Source: Pelagibacteraceae bacterium AG-422-B15
Lineage (GTDB): Bacteria > Pseudomonadota > Alphaproteobacteria > Pelagibacterales > AG-422-B15
Assembly (NCBI GenBank): GCA_003213715.1
Contig: QCMN01000014.1
Coordinates: 1-33,453, forward strand
DNA length: 33,453 bases
Direction of reading: 5' to 3'
Below, piece after piece: positions 32,625 through 33,453 of the stretch. Numbering within the stretch: position 1 is the stretch's first letter; each line of letters opens with the position of its first letter. The translations under genes and the position numbers were made by a program. A model generated the notes under the pieces. That model saw nothing but the letters and a program-made list of their open reading frames with translations. It had not been told where the DNA came from and searched no databases.

Positions 32625-33453
32625 GAGCAATCTATCAATCTGCGTTGTATAGTTTCTTGTACAGTTTTCTCTTTTTTGTCTCCAATTGCCAACTTTACAT
32701 TCTGATGCCATCTGAAGTGTATCCCGACCATAACGGTAGTTAATGGCATCGACTGCTGACATAAGATCAGAATTTTGATTATAATTTTTTTCAAATAGTG
32801 TCTCTTGAATTTCTGACTCATCACACAAACCACTAAGAAGTACACCTGCTTTTTTATACTGATAGTTATTTTTAAAAATTCTCTTTGTAAGCAATAAAGA
32901 TGTTTCAATAATTGTTATGCTATCGTGGGTTGGATGAGAAAGCGTTCTTGATGCCCCGTTTGAATAATAAGCACTTTTTTTATCAAAAGGATTAGTTCTT
33001 ACAAAGACCGAAACACAAGACGCCGCAAGGCTTTCAGAGCGTATACGTTCAGCAGCTCTTCGCGCAAAAGTTGTAACAGCTTGCTCTATGTCGTCTAAAT
33101 TTGTCAGAAGTTTTCCAAATGATCTTGTGGTACAACAGCTTTTTCTTGTCATTGAGTATTCTTCAAGAGGAATACAAGAAATCCCTCTTAACTCTGTAAT
33201 TGTTTTCAAGCCATTCACACTCATCATTTTTCTTATCCATGAGTCACTGCAATTCTTTAGTAGTTTTGCATTATGTATACCATGGTTAATTAATTTTTTT
33301 GATAAACGTCTTCCTACTCCCCATACATCACCCACTTCAGTTAGTTCAAGTATCTGGTCAATATTATTATAATTCACAAGTGAACATACACCATTCAAAG
33401 AATCATCTTTTTTAGCCTTATGGTTTGCAACCTTTGCAAGAGTTTTTGTTGAG
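32616..33453 (-). CDS. umuC: DNA polymerase V catalytic subunit UmuC (Y-family), C-terminal part, cut by window edge
   Basis: About 278 residues are visible and the frame is open to the last base. The first visible residues, STKTLAKVANHKAKK, are the conserved end of the Y-family palm domain. They are followed by the thumb/HhH region VGDVWGVGRRLSKKLINHGI, the little-finger segment FARRAAERIRSESLAASCVSVFVRTNPF, and the UmuC C-terminus ending DALNYRYGRDT-like (AINYRYGRDTLQMAS). UmuC is the low-fidelity translesion polymerase, acting with UmuD' in the SOS response. A methionine-like start at 33398 (TTG) is internal, not the true start. umuD, if present, should lie beyond the window. The 3' end overlaps the hydrolase gene by 9 bp. 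Confidence 0.92.
   Translation of the reverse strand, partial: STKTLAKVANHKAKKDDSLNGVCSLVNYNNIDQILELTEVGDVWGVGRRLSKKLINHGIHNAKLLKNCSDSWIRKMMSVNGLKTITELRGISCIPLEEYSMTRKSCCTTRSFGKLLTNLDDIEQAVTTFARRAAERIRSESLAASCVSVFVRTNPFDKKSAYYSNGASRTLSHPTHDSITIIETSLLLTKRIFKNNYQYKKAGVLLSGLCDESEIQETLFEKNYNQNSDLMSAVDAINYRYGRDTLQMASECKVGNWRQKRENCTRNYTTQIDRLLLV

Overview
The window is AT-rich, tightly packed bacterial DNA with almost no intergenic space and many 1-4 bp stop/start overlaps. Gene content (BetI-like regulator, quaternary-amine-type Rieske oxygenase, Tat-exported polyamine-type binding protein, several amine-catabolism enzymes) and low G+C suggest a free-living marine alphaproteobacterium with a streamlined genome. 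I cannot place it more precisely from sequence alone. No tRNA, rRNA, CRISPR array, insertion sequence or prophage gene was seen, and no gap longer than 300 bases lacks a gene.

Region 1 (1-3485, minus strand) is one apparent operon: a Rieske-oxygenase homologue that has lost its Rieske iron-sulfur domain, a PuuA-like gamma-glutamyl-amine ligase, a free-standing AlaX editing protein, and an enoyl-CoA hydratase cut by the window edge. Region 2 (3538-6225, plus) holds an amidase and a Tat-dependent solute-binding protein. Region 3 (6275-10452, minus) holds the matching spermidine/putrescine-type ABC transporter (ATPase and two permeases) and a PuuB/OrdL-like FAD amine oxidase. Region 4 (10470-17519, minus) holds a complete GbcA/CntA-like Rieske oxygenase, a class III aminotransferase, a GcvT-like folate-dependent protein and two tandem FAD oxidoreductases of the phytoene-desaturase/PYROXD2 fold. 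Region 5 (17618-19880, plus) is a BetI-like TetR regulator, an MFS transporter and a GNAT acetyltransferase. Region 6 (19884-23269) has a SpuC-like polyamine aminotransferase and glutaryl-CoA dehydrogenase on the minus strand, and a PuuD-like gamma-glutamyl hydrolase on the plus strand.

Taken together, about 22 kb reads as a catabolic locus for an imported amine, probably N-methylated or quaternary. Import is by the Pot-like ABC system. Oxidative N-demethylation or hydroxylation is by Rieske and flavin enzymes. One-carbon units pass to folate through the GcvT-like protein. Gamma-glutamylation and deglutamylation, transamination and, possibly, a glutaryl-CoA to crotonyl-CoA exit follow. Two 18-bp inverted repeats of the form ATTGAA(C/T)-N4-(G/A)TTCAAT lie over predicted promoters of the aminotransferase-Rieske unit and of the divergent oxidoreductase/regulator units; they are strong candidates for the operators of the BetI-like protein. 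The substrate is not determined.

The remaining part (23262-33453) is more ordinary: LysE-type exporter, PdxA and an SLT-fold lipoprotein (minus); a DMT-family transporter and a branched-chain-amino-acid-type ABC transporter LivGFHM (plus) facing its own binding protein LivK across a strong terminator; an alpha/beta hydrolase; and a UmuC fragment running off the end. Most interesting are the Rieske-less oxygenase paired with a full-length paralogue, the BetI-box pair, and the tandem oxidoreductase/GcvT module.
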